Assembly: GCA_006384855.1 (NCBI GenBank)
Contig: VCJN01003164.1
Span: 39,538 to 103,537, forward strand
Reading direction: 5' to 3'
Length of the DNA stretch: 64,000 nucleotides
Source of the DNA: Tetraselmis striata
Lineage: Eukaryota > Chlorophyta > Chlorodendrophyceae > Chlorodendrales > Chlorodendraceae
A program made the translations under genes and the position numbers. Positions 1-12,189 of this stretch are shown piece after piece (positions within the stretch are counted from its first letter, which is position 1; each line of letters opens with the position of its first letter). The notes under the pieces are model-generated. The model was not told the DNA's origin. It did not search any database and saw only the letters and a program-made list of their open reading frames with translations.

Positions 1-346
1 CAGCGAGTACCAGTACCAGTACCAGCAGTACCAGCAGCGAGTACCAGTACCAGCAGCGAGCGTTCGCATTGCCATCAGCGCTTTGAGGTACCACAGTTTT
101 TTTTCCAATTCCAGCAGCGAGTAGCGAGTACCAGTACCCATAGCCCCCCAACCGTGAGAGCGTAATCGGACGGCTGTGTAATTAAGGACCGTGGGCGGGC
201 GGGTGGGTGGATTATAGTACTTAGTAGTACATGCCAGTAGATAAGCGCTTTAGTCATGCACCTATATAGGCCCGATCCGCTGCAGTCTACGGGTACCCGT
301 ACGGCAATAAAGCTCACCGCCGAAAAATCGACGCTTCGCTGGATTA
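1..346 (-). repeat. Dispersed repeat, inverted copy of 29955-30307
   Basis: This segment is, by eye, the reverse complement of 29955-30307, including a tract of short GTACCAGTACCAG-type repeats, a GGGCGGGCGGGTGGG stretch and a stretch ending near CGAAAAATCGACGCTTCGC. A third, shorter copy (about 191-346) recurs in the same orientation at 27078-27233. The window starts inside this copy, so its outer end is unknown. The polypeptides that can be read through it are best explained by the repeat, not by a gene. Confidence 0.85.
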
Positions 347-433
347 TTATGATTTTTTTCGTCAGGCATATAGTATCGTATGTTATGAATGATAATATGG
401 CTGACAAAAAAATAACCTCACGTGCAAGGGGTT

Positions 434-1240
434 CACGTTGACACGATATATCGTTCGTGCTAACACTGTGCGGTTGGGATATTTCGTCCGGGCGGGGCTG
501 ATGATAACACGGACGTCGTTCTCGTATGAACGATCGTGGGTCAGTGATGAAAACCTACCGCACTTGTAACGATTTCACGTCGACACAATATATTGTCACT
601 AGCACTGCTGCGGGCTCGGGACGTAACGCTTGTCAGGGGTTGATGAAAACACGGAAGTCATGAACGACAGTGGGTGACAAATACAACTCCCTCACATGCG
701 ATATCGACGTCACACTTTTACGATGTATCGTTACTCCAAACACTGTGTATTCGGGACATCTTGGCCGCAGGTTGCTGATGATAACAAGAACATCATACTC
801 TATGAACGACGGGTGGTAAGATCTACCGCACTTGTAAGGATTTCACATCGACACGATGTATCGCGCGACTAGCATTGCTATGCGCTTGGGACAGAATGGC
901 TGTCTGGGGTTGATGAAAACATGCAAGTCATGAACGATAATGGATGACTAAACACAACACCCGATCTGCTAAGTAATAAGTACCGATTTCACGTTGACAC
1001 AATAAACGCGACTAGCACTGTGCGCGCTCGGGACATATTGTCTGTCCCGGAGTTGATGAAAGCACGCAAGCCATGGGCGAGAATGGGTGCCAACAAACAG
1101 CTGTCTCACTTGCTTTGTAACGATTTCACGTTGACATGATTATCGTAATTGCTAGCCTATTTATGCTTGCCTATTTATATATTTTGTTCGGGACTGATGA
1201 TAACACGGACTACATGATAATCGTATGAACGATCGTGCGT
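434..1240. repeat. Degenerate ~142-bp tandem array, about 6 copies
   Basis: A phrase like TTTCACGTTGACACGATATATCG recurs near 434, 576, 704, 844, 990 and 1137, a spacing of 130-147 bp. Each is followed by a related GGGAC...TGATGA(T/A)AACAC(G/A)... segment and an ATGAACGA motif. The copies are clearly diverged from one another. No coding potential is visible. It could be a satellite or the repetitive subterminal part of a large transposon. Confidence 0.75.
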
Positions 1241-2023
1241 GATTTTACACAGTTCGAGTCCCGTTCGCCAAAGGAGCGTGTGACTTAGTTACAAGGCAAT
1301 ACTCGTCACACCTGGCGAGTAGGGTGGGATGATATGAGGTATGTGCGAGAAGCGCTACTAACACCCGAAGGGATGGGCGCAGTGGATCCTCCGGCTCCAC
1401 CTGAGTAATGCTGGAGTGATATGGATTGCGAGGTCGGGAGCTGTCGACGGTCAGCTGACAAAGCCGCCAACCGCCGCCACTCTGTACACTTTCTGAAGTC
1501 CTAGGAAGGCCAGCGGGTCGAGCTAAAAATGCCATGCCATAGCAGCGATGCCATGTCGAAGTGCTCACGAGTAGCGGCGCGAATTTAATGCCCGCGACAT
1601 TCAGCATGCTGTCTGCCTAACCTCAGTGAAGTTATGAACAATGATTAGACATATTGCGATTCTCATTTGCAAGGGAAACCGAAGGGCATCGGCCACGCCA
1701 GGAAACGCACGACAGTGGACTGTGGATGACGGCCCCGGCCGAAAGGCCAGCGGGTCAAAACGGAGAAAAAGAAAAACTGGAAGCCGGCGGAGTCCAAAAT
1801 CCCGGGGACGGTGTAGGTGTGGTCCTACGTTGTTGCTGTCCACCCAGTCGCCGACCCAGCAGATCTTGGCGAGGGGAACGCTAGCTGCGGAAGCGGTAGA
1901 CGCACCGCTGTTGCGCGGACTGTGCGATGTCCAGGTGAAGCGAGGGGAGGGCGCTCGCCGAGGGCCTTACGAACGCCGGTAGGCCACTGGGTAACCGTTT
2001 CCGAAGTCTAGGACCCGGGCCGG
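1241..2023. other. No identifiable feature
   Basis: Short overlapping open frames on both strands look compositional and have no recognisable domain. A tRNA-like TTCGAGTCCCGTTCGCC string at 1254 has no matching acceptor or D arm upstream. Confidence 0.5.
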
Positions 2024-2822
2024 TCACCCGCCAGCTGTCAGAAGTGCGGAGCAGCGGGTAGCGCGGCAGCCGGTAACGATCGAACGCATATGCAGGAAAT
2101 TCGCTATCTCCGGGGGGAGGGGGGGGGGGGGGGGGGGGCGCTGACCGTGAAATCTAGAGAACCTGGACCAATTCCTCTGGACCGTGGGTGTTTTTAGGTA
2201 ACCGACGAAACAGCGTGGTCGCACGGGAGGCAACCGCGATATCGTCCCCAACGCGACCGGTTGTACTCGTCCGTGACCGGTTGAGGGAAAGAAAGTTGAC
2301 CGCAGCATTATCGAGGCGCGCGCGGAAAGCGTACCAACCATAGTCAAGGCCGCCCTATATGCGGCCTTCGCGCGCCGCACGCACCGAAGGTTGACCTCCG
2401 CGGGCAAGTAGGGCGCACGGATGTCCGCGGTACGGATATCGACCAGAGCTAGCTTGCTTCCATCCGCTGGCTGCATGGTTGACAAAGGGCCAAGCGCAAC
2501 GGGCTCCAACAGGTGGTCGCGAAAAACGGTGTTGAACGCCAAAAGACAGGGCTAAAAAGCCGCGGCCTTGCACGACGGCTCCCTTGCAGCCCGGTCCCGC
2601 GCCCTCAAAAATATCCACCGCATCGTCTGCGCCAGCGGCCTCCCACTGTCCCACAAAGCATGGCCGCCACAAAGGGAAGTCTGGGTACATGCATGCACGC
2701 AGGAACTTGATATGTGCCTCAAGTAAGAACCGCCGCCCGTATGCCCGCTCCGTGTCAGTGGTGCGAGTGTCTCTGGCCACACACTTCACGTCCCGCATCT
2801 GCATATGACGTAGGGCATGCAT
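2024..2822 (-). other. Protein-like minus-strand segments, probably transposon-derived
   Basis: Two overlapping minus-strand frames (2355-2822, then 2024-2542) have balanced, protein-like composition, including 'LLEAHIKFLRACMYPDFPLW' and 'FRDHLLEPVALGPL'. They look like one coding region that changes frame near 2500. A poly-G tract at 2110-2139 lies inside the downstream part. I do not recognise the family. The setting, next to other element relics, suggests a decayed transposon ORF. The alternative is chance coding. Confidence 0.3.
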
Positions 2823-2867
2823 TCATATGACAGAAGCCTAGACACAGTGCGTATGAAGTCAAGGCGC

Positions 2868-2911
2868 GGGGGGGGGGGGGGGGTGGAGGGGGGGGGGGGG
2901 GGGGGGGGGGG
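2868..2911. repeat. Long poly-G tract
   Basis: About 44 bases are almost all G, broken only by a T at 2884 and an A at 2887. It is one of some 35 G or C runs of 13 bases or more in the window (see findings). Confidence 0.95.
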
Positions 2912-3082
2912 CGCGCGGTTCGCTCCATCATGTAGAGCTCTGAGTAACGGGCAGTGCTGCCCTTGGACGCCTCATGGCCGGGCTCTGACTCGGCAAACCA
3001 TATTGTGCAGGTTTAGTTTTATCATCTCATCTCATCACATATCAGCAACGTCCCTTGCGGCATAAACCACGGGCGGGCAGCA

Positions 3083-4820
3083 TCAGCGATGTAAAAGATC
3101 ACTGACCTTCATGGTGCCGACATACTCCCAAAAGTCCTTGACTACCCCTAGCAGTGATGCATGTGCTATCGACAGCGGCCAAAAGTCAACATAGTTTATA
3201 TAAATCAGCCACCGCACAAATGGAGACATGCCGGCTATCGTCTGCACGATGCGCCCTGCGCCGGCCTCCACTGCTAGATTCCACATATCTGCGCTGGACA
3301 GCTGTAGATGGGCACCCCCGCAGTAGGCACTGCTGAGTTCATAGTCATCGTCGGCAGTCTTTCCCTGCGCTGCGTATATCACCACCATGTGCACGCCGTA
3401 TGTACAGCCGTCGCATTAAGGGGCGTCTGGACGGCAGACTCCGAACTAGTAGTACTTGCTTGCACCCGAAGCCGCCCATGAATGATCAGCATTATCCAGA
3501 GTAGTAGTAATACGATATGTGCATGCAGACACATAACGCATGCACAATCATACTTTTTTCTTGTCTCTGCTCTCTCTACTCTGTAGCAGACACTGGGAGC
3601 AGCCGTGCCACGATATAACTCCACCACGCTTCATAGCCTTGAAGCGTCCATGCATGTCAGCAAAGAAGGCGCCAATGTATAGCTGTAGTCCATCATCCCA
3701 CATTGTGCATGTCGGTGTTATATGCCGGCAGCAGCCAATCGCAGGCCAGCATGCCCACTTCATGTTGATAATGGGTGCACATCTGATGCTGCAAGTCACG
3801 GCGCGCTCTAGACTTCTTGCCATCGTTGTCAGTCACTGCTTATACACGTCCTTGTACGCGATTCTCGAAACTCAGTGCGCCCTCCGCGCTCTGCCTTCTA
3901 GCAATAGCCTTCATTATTTCTTCCACATATGTCAATGTGCTTTGGTGCAAAGGGCCCATCGAGGTATGATGATCAACACCTTCATGTTGCGCTTCTCCCC
4001 CCGATTTGATGATGGCATGTCTTGACACCTGCAATAATAGGCCACACCGTACTAAAACATGTCAAAACCGCCCAACTATAATTATACGCATATGTATCGT
4101 AGCATATAACAGCACTGGGGTACGAACTTAATGCCAAATATCCAGCAAAAACATGCTTTGATGTAGTGCAGCTCCACCCCATCTCCACATTAATCATACA
4201 CCCCGTTGTCTTTGTGAGAAAATTGCCCGTTGGTGGCAGCATCCATGGCCTTGCAGCCTTCAAAGTTACAAAACCCATTGATATATTGGTCTCTGCATGT
4301 GTCTTGGCGCAGAGCCCATTCCTCATCCCAAAAGAATTGCTTCACCACATGCAACGTGTTTCGTGCAACAGCAACAAAAAACTTACAAAGCTTTGCGCTG
4401 ACAATGCTTCCGATGAGTGGGGGCAAACGGAACGGGGGGGGGGGGGGGGGGGGGGCGCATCACCTCAAAGACGTTGAAGTCATAAACAGCTTGCGTGTTT
4501 GAGGCGTGGCGGGTAGCGGGTGGCACTGACTCGGGTGTCTAGCGCGTCAGATTGCAGCGAGGGCATCGGTCGTTGTAGCTCCAGTCACCATCCTTGGAGT
4601 GGCCGTCCCGATGCTCGTCGCACGGGCAGCAGTGAACGATATATTTCTTTTTGTCCGGGACGTTCATGCACTGCTCCACATGGTACCACGTCTCGGTAAG
4701 CTCTGTCCCGTCCTTCGGTAGCATGTGTTTCTTCAGCAGCTTCGACATCCTTTTGAACGCCGCCGTCTTTATGTTGTGCTTCAGCTTCCACTCGCAGAGA
4801 TTGAGCGTGGCCTCCATATG
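3083..4820 (-). mobile_element. CACTA (EnSpm)/TNP2-like transposase relic
   Basis: Minus-strand frames 4539-4817, 4190-4426, 3982-4326, 3548-3823 and 3083-3394 read in succession like a TNP2-type transposase. At the N-terminal side is a helical segment followed by a C-x-C...H...CPRC zinc cluster ('YIVHCCPCDEHRDGHSKDGD' ... 'CPRC'). In the middle comes 'YIGAFFADMHGRFKAMKRGG' followed by a W-H-x-C-x2-C motif. Near the end is 'SPFVRWLIYINYVDFWPLSI' followed by 'AHASLLGVVKDFW', which resembles the catalytic D/H region of this superfamily. Several frame changes and a G tract at 4434-4455 break it, so it is not functional as it stands. Terminal repeats were not located. A KDZ-type transposase is the main alternative. 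Confidence 0.55.
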
Positions 4821-5245
4821 GTGGCGTCGGCACCGGTGTACGATTGACGGAGTTTGTTGCGAAGGGGTAGTGGAGGAGCTGGTATTAGCAACGGACTAGT
4901 AGGCGCCACACATGGGGGGAGGGGGAGTCGACACGATACATGCTCACCTCTTCCCGTCGTCGTACTTCCCTCCAGGGCTGCTGGTCCCGGTACTGAAGTC
5001 AAACCTCGCGCCTGCGTCTCCTACACCGTCGCTGTCGCCGCGCGGCTGTCGTCAGATAGAGGGGTTGCCTCCCACAGCTCCCGCGACAATGCCTTTGACG
5101 TCGCTATCAGCGTCCAGAAGTTCGTGTAGCTCCTATCAGATGCACATGCGCGCAAGGATCTAAACGAAAGCGCGTGTAATAAGGAAGCACAGCAAATCAT
5201 CGTTTGCATGTTGCCTGTGCGATACTCCCACCAATTCCTAATAAG

Positions 5246-6042
5246 CTATAGGGCAATGACGCGGGCAAGCACCCCCCGAAGGCACCGTCGGTGGCGGGTG
5301 CGCAAGGGGCGCACCGCCGGTAGGTCGTCAATGGCGCCTTGAGGCAGCCTTCGAGTGAAATTGCTCAGCTGCTCTGCCGTCATGAATAGCGGTTGTATCT
5401 CCGACTCACTTAGCTCTTCCGAGTCGCCATCGTCGTAAATCACCTTCATCACCAGCTCCCTATCCGCCCGGTCTGCGTCCTCGTTATCCCATCTCCAACT
5501 GACGACGAGTGGATGTTGGACGATACACACGGGTGGCTATCACATGGCGGCGGTGGGCCTATGGTAGGTGTAACGGGACGTCTGGGAGGGCAAAGGGGGG
5601 GGGGGGGGGGGGGCGGGGAGACTACCTGGCCGAGAAGCTCCCCGAGTCCCGAACGTCTTGTTTATGACAACGTCCACGTGAGGCTCGGCATTCATCTCCT
5701 GCGCTGCCATATGCTTCTTGTTATGCCGCCATCACACGACACCGAACGCCCCTCCCCGCCGCTGGGTAGTGCTGGAGCAGAGGGGTGACGGCGGTACGGT
5801 GCAGCAGTTACCGCAGAGGCGCCATCACCACCGGCTGCGACAGCAGGCGCGGCGGTGTCCGGAGGCGGCTTGGCGCACGCCTCCGTCCTCATGTCCGTGT
5901 CGTAGAACCGAAGCTTCGAGACAGAGGCGCCACACGCGCGGCAGCACATTCTGTTGGTCACCTCTTCACGAACCCCCTCGACATGCGCCCAACCCTCCTT
6001 CCCCTCGATGAGAATACGGCGCTTGGAGTTGCGACGCCCCAT
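5246..6042 (-). pseudogene. Zinc-cluster / Tudor-like fragments upstream of the TNP2 relic
   Basis: Frame 5692-6042 starts 'MGRRNSKRRILIEGKEGWAH' and carries a C-C-x2-C cluster ('NRMCCRACGASVSKLRF'). Frame 5246-5530 contains 'MKVIYDDGDSEELSESEIQP', a Tudor-like acidic strand motif. The same kind of motif occurs in the BED-finger protein of the 35-52 kb elements ('WRVVFEDGDIVDLL'). Both frames lie just 5' of the transposase relic on the same strand, which suggests the N-terminal part of that element's protein or an accessory protein. A G tract (5586-5613) separates the two frames. The function is inferred from motif and position only. Confidence 0.4.
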
Positions 6043-6459
6043 GGCACACTACCACTACTCGGCGCCGGCGGCTCGCAGCGGCGGGGGTTGGTAAGGGCTA
6101 GTCACTGCTTGGCGCTCCGTCGCTGCCGCGATACAGCATGGTAAACTGCCCGCGGGACTTGCAGCAATTCAGCCGGTTTGAGACCTACGGTGGTGTTGCC
6201 CATTGCGCGGAGCTTGTGAGGCGTTAAAGTACAGTGTGGCGAAAGTCCCAACGATTACGGATAGCCGCGCGAGGCGCGGTGTGGGTCCACTGTACTATGG
6301 GATGGCACAACATGCTACTGGTAGCATATTACGGAACGCGGGCGAGCCGGGCACGTCATCGCGACTACCGAGCCTAGCAGAGCAGTGGCGATTACACCAT
6401 ATATACGGCGATTACACGCCCATTCCGTGGGACAATTGCGATTACGGGTCATTACGTTA

Positions 6460-9250
6460 TAATTACGAGACAGTCCGGGAGGCTAGTGTATAACCGATCC
6501 ACCGAGTGGGGCCCCCACACGCGGTTGACGTCCTGGAAAATACGAGGATTGCGCGCCCATCCGACTCGTCCGACTCGCGCGATCGCATGTCCACCCTGGC
6601 GTTCGCCGCGGGACGAATGTAACGGACGCGTAACCGAATGTCGTGCACATCCATTAAATACCAGCAGAGTTTCCGGAGTTCGGCCATAAGCAGTGGGGAC
6701 CGGGAGGCGAGATGGGAGAGCATGTGGACTGTTGCCTGGTTGTCCTCTTGCAAAAGTTAATTGCGCCCGCTAACGTGGGGCGGGAGAAAAGCCTGCATAG
6801 CAAGGCGTACCGCTTTCAATGCTTTGAAAGTGATGTATTGCGCTCGGTCGACCTCGTACCAAAATCCTCGCGCCGTCGCGCGCCCGTTCAGCACCGCATC
6901 CCAACCGTACTGACTGGAGTCGGTGTGCAAGTGGCATGACTCGACGGGCCGCGAAATCGGGGCGCCATTGTGCCGGGTCGGCATATCGCGCCACCTCTCA
7001 AGGTCGCGCGTTAATTGCCTCGTCAGTTTGACGTCCCCGCTCCAAGTCAAACAAGTACCCAGGACGGAGTGCGCCTCGCGGAGGTAGAAGCGAGCCGGGA
7101 GGATGGCCCGGTACTGAAACTGCCCTTTCCCAGCCAGCGGGGCCAGCAGGCAGGCGGGCACGCGGCAGCGGCGGCGGGCCGCGCGGCATAGCGGGTCCCG
7201 GGCGAGAGCGGATAGCCGGCGGAGCTTGTCGGGCGGGGCGGTAAAGCACATGTCGCACATGCTGATCTCCAACCCTAGGTGTTGGAGCCGCTAAGTGCGC
7301 TCGGGGTGAGCCTTGGTAGGGTGCCGGGATAGGTCCACACGCCCCCACATGCGGTCCACCGTCGCGCGCAGGCGAAGCGCCAACTCTCGGGACGGGGCTA
7401 GGAACATGAAATCGTGGACGAAGGTAGCATGCAAACCCCGCGGGCCTTGCGCCGACGCAGGCGTCGCCGCGAGGGTCGGGCGGACCTCGCGTAGGCCGCG
7501 AAGTCCGGCTGCTGTAGGTAGCGCACCATGATGTTGACTATGGTGCAAAAGTAGTAAGGGCTGAGGGACCACCCCATGGGAAGGGCGGCGAAGCGCCAAA
7601 GGGTGCCCCTGACGTTGATCGTAAAATAGTGGCGGACGTCCTCCCGCAAACCCATGGCGTAGTATTCGTCCTGCAAGTCGAAGGAGCACGCCCAATCATC
7701 CCCCCCCCCCCCCCCCCCCCCCCCCCACCTTCCCGGCACGCTAGGTAGCGCAAGCGGCGGAGCGTCTCGAATCGTATGCTGTGGACCGCACAATAGTAGT
7801 TGAGGTGGCGCAAGTCGATTACAAGTCGCCACTTGTTGTTGCCCGGCTTTAGGACCAGGAAAACCCACGAGACGTAGCGGCTCATTACCCCCGGCTCTAG
7901 GGCTCCGACGCGGACTAGTCTCGCGCTCTTCTCGCTCCAGCACCGGAGCTGCGCGTCCGTGGCGTCATGCACGGAGACTCCGCGGTGAAAGGAGGGAGGC
8001 GGGCCGGCGGTGAAGGGCACCGGCACGCCCCCGAGAATCCACCGCAAGATGCGGCGGATGCGCCCGCTCGCCCCAATTCGCCGCCACTCGCGCCACTGTT
8101 ATCCGCACTTTTTGCCGCAGGAACGTAGACTCGCGGGGCGGGGAACCGGGACGGTGGGCCATGCCGTCATTCGGTGGTCACCCCGCGCGGGCTTGGGATG
8201 CGCGGCGTTGGGATGCGGGGGCTTGGAATGGGTCGTGGGGTTGCGGAACGAGGCGGCGTGGGGGCTTGGGGGCGAACTCGTCGTCGGCGAGTTCGCCGCG
8301 GAAGCGCTTATTGACGGCCGCCTTTGCCGCGGCTGTGACGGTGTAGTCAGTATGTCGCCGCAAAAGCTCCTCTCGGAACGCTGCCACGGCCGGCGAACCG
8401 TAGTCAACGTAGCGGGGCCGGAGGAGGCGAGCGCGTGTAACATCGGCGAGCGTCTTGTCCCCCCGCGTCCGCATCGCCCGCCGTTTTGAGCCGCAAGTAG
8501 GCGAGGAAGTCGCGGCGATGCCGGTTGCTGGCCCCGAAGGCCGCGATCGCCGCCTTAAGGACGCCAACGTCCTCCGGACTAGGGGGGACTTACTGGCTAG
8601 CCGCTCCTTCGATTGCCGCAGCCGCCTCGCGGAGGGCTGCGTGGGAAGCCGCATCGTAGAAGCCGAAACCGTACAGCGAGCGGTTTTGGTCTAGCGTGGC
8701 CCAGTGCCGTTACTGGGTCAGAATTCTGTTGGTCTCGTCAGCAGAGATGTCGTAAAACTCCAGCGTCGCAGATAGGCCGGGCGCTGGGTGAACCGTAAAC
8801 CCGGGCGCAATAAAGGGCGCTCACTCCTCCCATGTGAGAGAGTCTCTCGCGGTGGGGGGCGGGCGTGCCGACGGCGCTTGCGCGGGCGGCGCGTCGGCGT
8901 GCGAAGAGCGCTTCCTGACGGCGTCAAGGACGGGCGCGCGTGGCTCGTAGTCGGTGCCGCTAGGCCGCTGTGGGTGGCGGGACAACGTGTCGCGCATAAA
9001 GGCTGCGAGATCCGCTACCGTGGCCTCAATCTCGGCGAAGCGGGCGGGGGAGACGGAGGAGGAGACGACGCGGGCTCCGTGTCCGGTTCGTTGTCGGGGC
9101 TAAGCATGCTGAGCCGAGCGAATGCCGCGTTCGCAGCGTCGTGCGTGCGGGAACGGGCGAAACCAAGTCGGTAGACGCTCCCTCACAGCGCCGTGCGATG
9201 TGCGATTGCTGTAGTGCGAGAAGCTCTACAACAAAAAGGATGAGCACGAT
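6460..9250 (-). mobile_element. DIRS-like retroelement (fossil): gag-like, RT and RNase H
   Basis: On the minus strand a gag-like region (about 8050-9250) is followed by a reverse transcriptase of the DIRS type. Recognisable strings are 'WRLVIDLRHLN', a DLQD-x-YY motif and 'RFAALPMGWSLSPYYFC'. An RNase H follows ('HLHTDSSQYGWDAVLNGRAT', later 'QEDNQATVHMLSHLASRSPL'). The typical 'FASRT'-like tail ends near 6465. No tyrosine recombinase or terminal repeat was found, so the element is partial. It is broken in several places and carries a C tract at 7698-7727. The family assignment rests on the RT and RNase H motifs. Confidence 0.7.
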
Positions 9251-9840
9251 GTCGGCCCTACCACCACCTAAGTAGTGTTGGGGCTCGGTTACACTGTTAT
9301 AGGACTGTGCTAGAGGTCACGAATAGTTTGCAGCTCGCTAACGACCTTTCCAGAAATTTCCGACCAGCGGCACGACATGTGAGGCCGTACGGGAATGACT
9401 AGATATTATGCGCCGCTAACGTTCGCTATACCCGGTATGTCTGCCTAACCTCAGTTAAGTACTAAACAACGAAATAATGTTGATGAAGCTATAGCCGGCA
9501 CCTTAGACCGGCTAATAAACTGGACCTAAATTAGTCTTGCAGAATGCTTTGGCAATTTGCTTGGTGACTAAAACGGAGCGTCTCCTAACCAGGGCTTTGC
9601 GTCACTGGATGGCTGCCAGAACGGCTGTCGTAGAGACGCTGCAAGGGTTTCACTGGTGCCAGTCCTGTCCCGGGGGCGGGAAAAAACAACGTCAATGTGC
9701 GGGAGGGGTCATTTCGAGCAAACGCTGTAATGTATGGTGTTTACATCCCAATTCCCAACACAATTCCCACCCCCTCCAAAACCGCCGGGCTCCGTCCCGA
9801 TATATACCTATCATACTATCTCATATATTAATTACATAAG
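9251..9840. other. Intergenic, no identifiable feature
   Basis: Mixed-composition sequence with only short frames and no domain or repeat recognised. Confidence 0.5.
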
Positions 9841-9844
9841 CTAG

Positions 9845-10075
9845 CAACAGAAGGCGATATCAGGAAATCACCAAAAAAGGACAATCAGAAAGGTCCTCTA
9901 CAACGACTGCGAGGTGGAAGCAGTAACATGAGAAGACGCGGAATGGGCACGAGCCCACGCATCTGACTTGGCCATCTGCACACCGGCAGAGAGAATGCCG
10001 GCCAGGGTACCATGCACGCAAGCCGAGACCCGCTGCAACAACCCCCGCCGTGTGCGCGACAGGTGACGGCGGAAC
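9845..10075 (+). repeat. ~240-bp dispersed repeat, copy 1
   Basis: It starts GGCGATATCAGGAAATCACC and continues through CTTGGCCATCTGCACACCGG to the CGACAGGTGACGGCGGAAC end. It aligns by eye with 14235-14480 in the same orientation. The first ~50 bases recur inverted at about 18830-18880 and 54112-54160. No coding potential. The alternatives are a SINE-like unit or a long-element terminus. Confidence 0.65.
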
Positions 10076-10350
10076 TATCTCATATAATCCTAGGGGGTGC
10101 TGCCCCAACAGCTTGCCGGCGGCAGTTTGATATCTTTGCCCCGCAAGTGATACGGACGAGAACATTAGTAATAAAGACTGATTTGAACTCGATGAATAAC
10201 AATCAAGCACTGGTTGTAAGGATATGTACCACACATATTCCCCTACCTCGGGTTGAGCGGAGGAAAAGGAGAGCCGCGTCCGAAATCGCCTGGAATACGA
10301 GAGAATCGATACCGGTTACAATACGGTTTTATCACGGATTTTTAGGCGTC

Positions 10351-10385
10351 CGTCCTCCGTCCTCCGTCCTCCGTCCTCCGTCCTC
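10351..10385. repeat. CGTCCTC 7-bp microsatellite
   Basis: Five tandem copies of CGTCCTC. Flanking this, the phrase GAACCGTCATACGTTCG...CTCGTTTGATTTC occurs twice (about 10405 and 10570), a short local duplication. Confidence 0.85.
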
Positions 10386-10829
10386 GTGTGCTGCGTCTTC
10401 GTGAATGAACCGTCATACGTTCGATCTGTGCTCGTTTGATTTCTAGGCACTCCTACCACGGTCCGTAAAAATCCTGCGACTAAGACGGATCTATCGTGAA
10501 TTATACCGGAAACATACTGCAAAAATCACGAATATCCTCCGTCCGTCCTGTCACATACGCGCTTCGCGTATGAACCGTCATACGTTCGGTTTTCGCTCGT
10601 TTGATTTCACGGTACTGGTACGTGTACGGTAACATTCTGAATGGATGCGCGTGTATTCTAGCCCAGGCACGCCATATATTCGTCTAAAACGCCATAATAA
10701 CGCGGCACCGCAGCGCGTTTTTACTGCTGAATCAGCAAGCGAGACTCGCCCTCTATATTTATACAGCGACTATATACACGGTGGTCCGAGGATATGCTGT
10801 AACATGATGCTGTAAAAAGGGGTCGCCGC

Positions 10830-10984
10830 GGTGCGGGGGCAGTCCGCCGACCCGGGGCTCGGCGTCCGTCGACGGACGGGCGACGGTCGAGCGACGGCGT
10901 CCGGCGTCCGGTGCCGGTACAGGCGGCGGGCGTGGCGATTCGCGCCGTGCCCGCCCCGTAGACCTGACGACCGGCCCGACCTGC
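10830..10984 (-). repeat. Inverted partial copy of the ~500-bp satellite unit
   Basis: Read on the minus strand this matches the GC-rich core of the 25.4-28.96 kb units: ...GGGCCGGTCGTCAGGTCTACGGGGCGGGC... followed by CCGGACGCCGGACGCCGTC. It abuts the foldback element at 10985, so satellite and element may have moved together. Confidence 0.7.
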
Positions 10985-11372
10985 GCGGCCTCGTGCGGGA
11001 TGCGGGCCGCCTGTAGGCGGCTTGTACTGTATTGCTGATCTTGTAGTGCTGCTTTTTTTTTGGGTGGGTAATACAACTTTTAGCGGTGGGTTGGGTACCG
11101 GCCTTTTTGTAATGCACACCAGTAGTCAGCGGCCCGCTTTTACGCGGCTTGCAGATTTAATCTGTTTTACAAAATAATACGTCTCTTTTGAAAAAATAAA
11201 TAACTGACAAATCTAACGCTAAAAGCATTATTACCCGGAAACAACAGTATTACAAGATCAACACGACAAGCCGGCTAAAAGCGGCCCGCATCCCGCACGG
11301 CCGCACCACGCTCAACCCAAGAGGTAGGGGCACCTCCACAAATCCCCGGCGCGAAGCGCCGCTTAGTCCCCA
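10985..11372 (+). mobile_element. Foldback / MITE-like element, copy 1
   Basis: Inverted arms are visible: CGTGCGGGATGCGGGCCGC near 10992 and GCGGCCCGCATCCCGCACGG near 11281, with CTGATCTTGTAGTG and TACAAGATCAACAC just inside. The interior is AT-rich and non-coding (AATAATACGTCTCTTTTG, CATTATTACCCGGAAACAAC). A homologous inverted copy lies at 62105-62395. It has no transposase and would be non-autonomous. The superfamily and target-site duplication are not resolved. Confidence 0.7.
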
Positions 11373-12189
11373 TGTGGGTACCCAGTGCCTGGTGCGTTTT
11401 TCGCGGTATCCTTACAGTTGCACCATGGTGCTTCTACGCACGCATCGGATCCGGGTTCGATCCCGCGGAGAAACATATAATATGATATGCTGATATCCCG
11501 CAATGCTGGACGACCCGGCCAATGCGGATCGCCACCGAATCCAAGCCGAAACGTTGCTGGAGGAGGTCCTCCATCCTATGGGGGAGGTGGAGTGTAAGGA
11601 TATGTACCACACAAATCCCCATGTGGGTACCCACTACCCAGTGCCTGGTGCGTTTTGCGCGGTACCTGAAAGATTTCGCCTTCGTCTTTATTAAAAAAGT
11701 AATTATTTAACTCCTTAATTATTTAATTATTATTTACAAAGGATAATCCTTACATCATCGTCATCAGCAGACTACAGGGTACGCGCCGCGAATCATATCC
11801 TCATTGTATTAATGTAACAATTATATCATTATTATTATCAACGAGTGGTACTGATACTCGTACGGGCACCCCTTTCATTGATATCCTCGCAGCACATGCA
11901 GAGCGCGTTGTGTACGAGTACGCGCGAGAAGGTCATTTATATCACCCGCAGTACTCGTGGGTCGCAACGACGAGTACTCGAACTGTAAATAAGACGATAC
12001 GGGGCGGTGGTAGTCGCCACGGGTACAGGGACCCGTACTGGGGGGAATAATTGGGGTGTTTTATCATGTGTATTGCCACGACTGGTTCAGGGTGTTTCTC
12101 AGCAGTAGTTGGGGTTTCCTGCAGTAGCCTGGCGCACACCTGCGCGCGCTCGTCCGTGACAACTAATTCCCTGATGGGCTCGGATGTCG
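11373..12189. other. Non-coding, AT-rich stretch with a short direct repeat
   Basis: CCCCATGTGGGTACCCA...CAGTGCCTGGTGCGTTTT...CGCGGTA occurs at about 11370-11412 and again at 11617-11665. GGATATGTACCACACA occurs at 11598 and at 10220. A Pol III B-box-like GGTTCGATCCC lies at 11452 without a foldable tRNA around it. 11690-11870 is unusually AT-rich. No gene is seen. Confidence 0.5.

Noticed and set aside
1220-1275. tRNA 3' end suggested by TTCGAGTCCCGTTCGCC
   Set aside because: No partner for the acceptor or T stem; isolated string.
11400-11475. tRNA gene suggested by GGTTCGATCCC at 11452
   Set aside because: The T-stem does not pair well, and no D arm or complementary acceptor stem can be found upstream.
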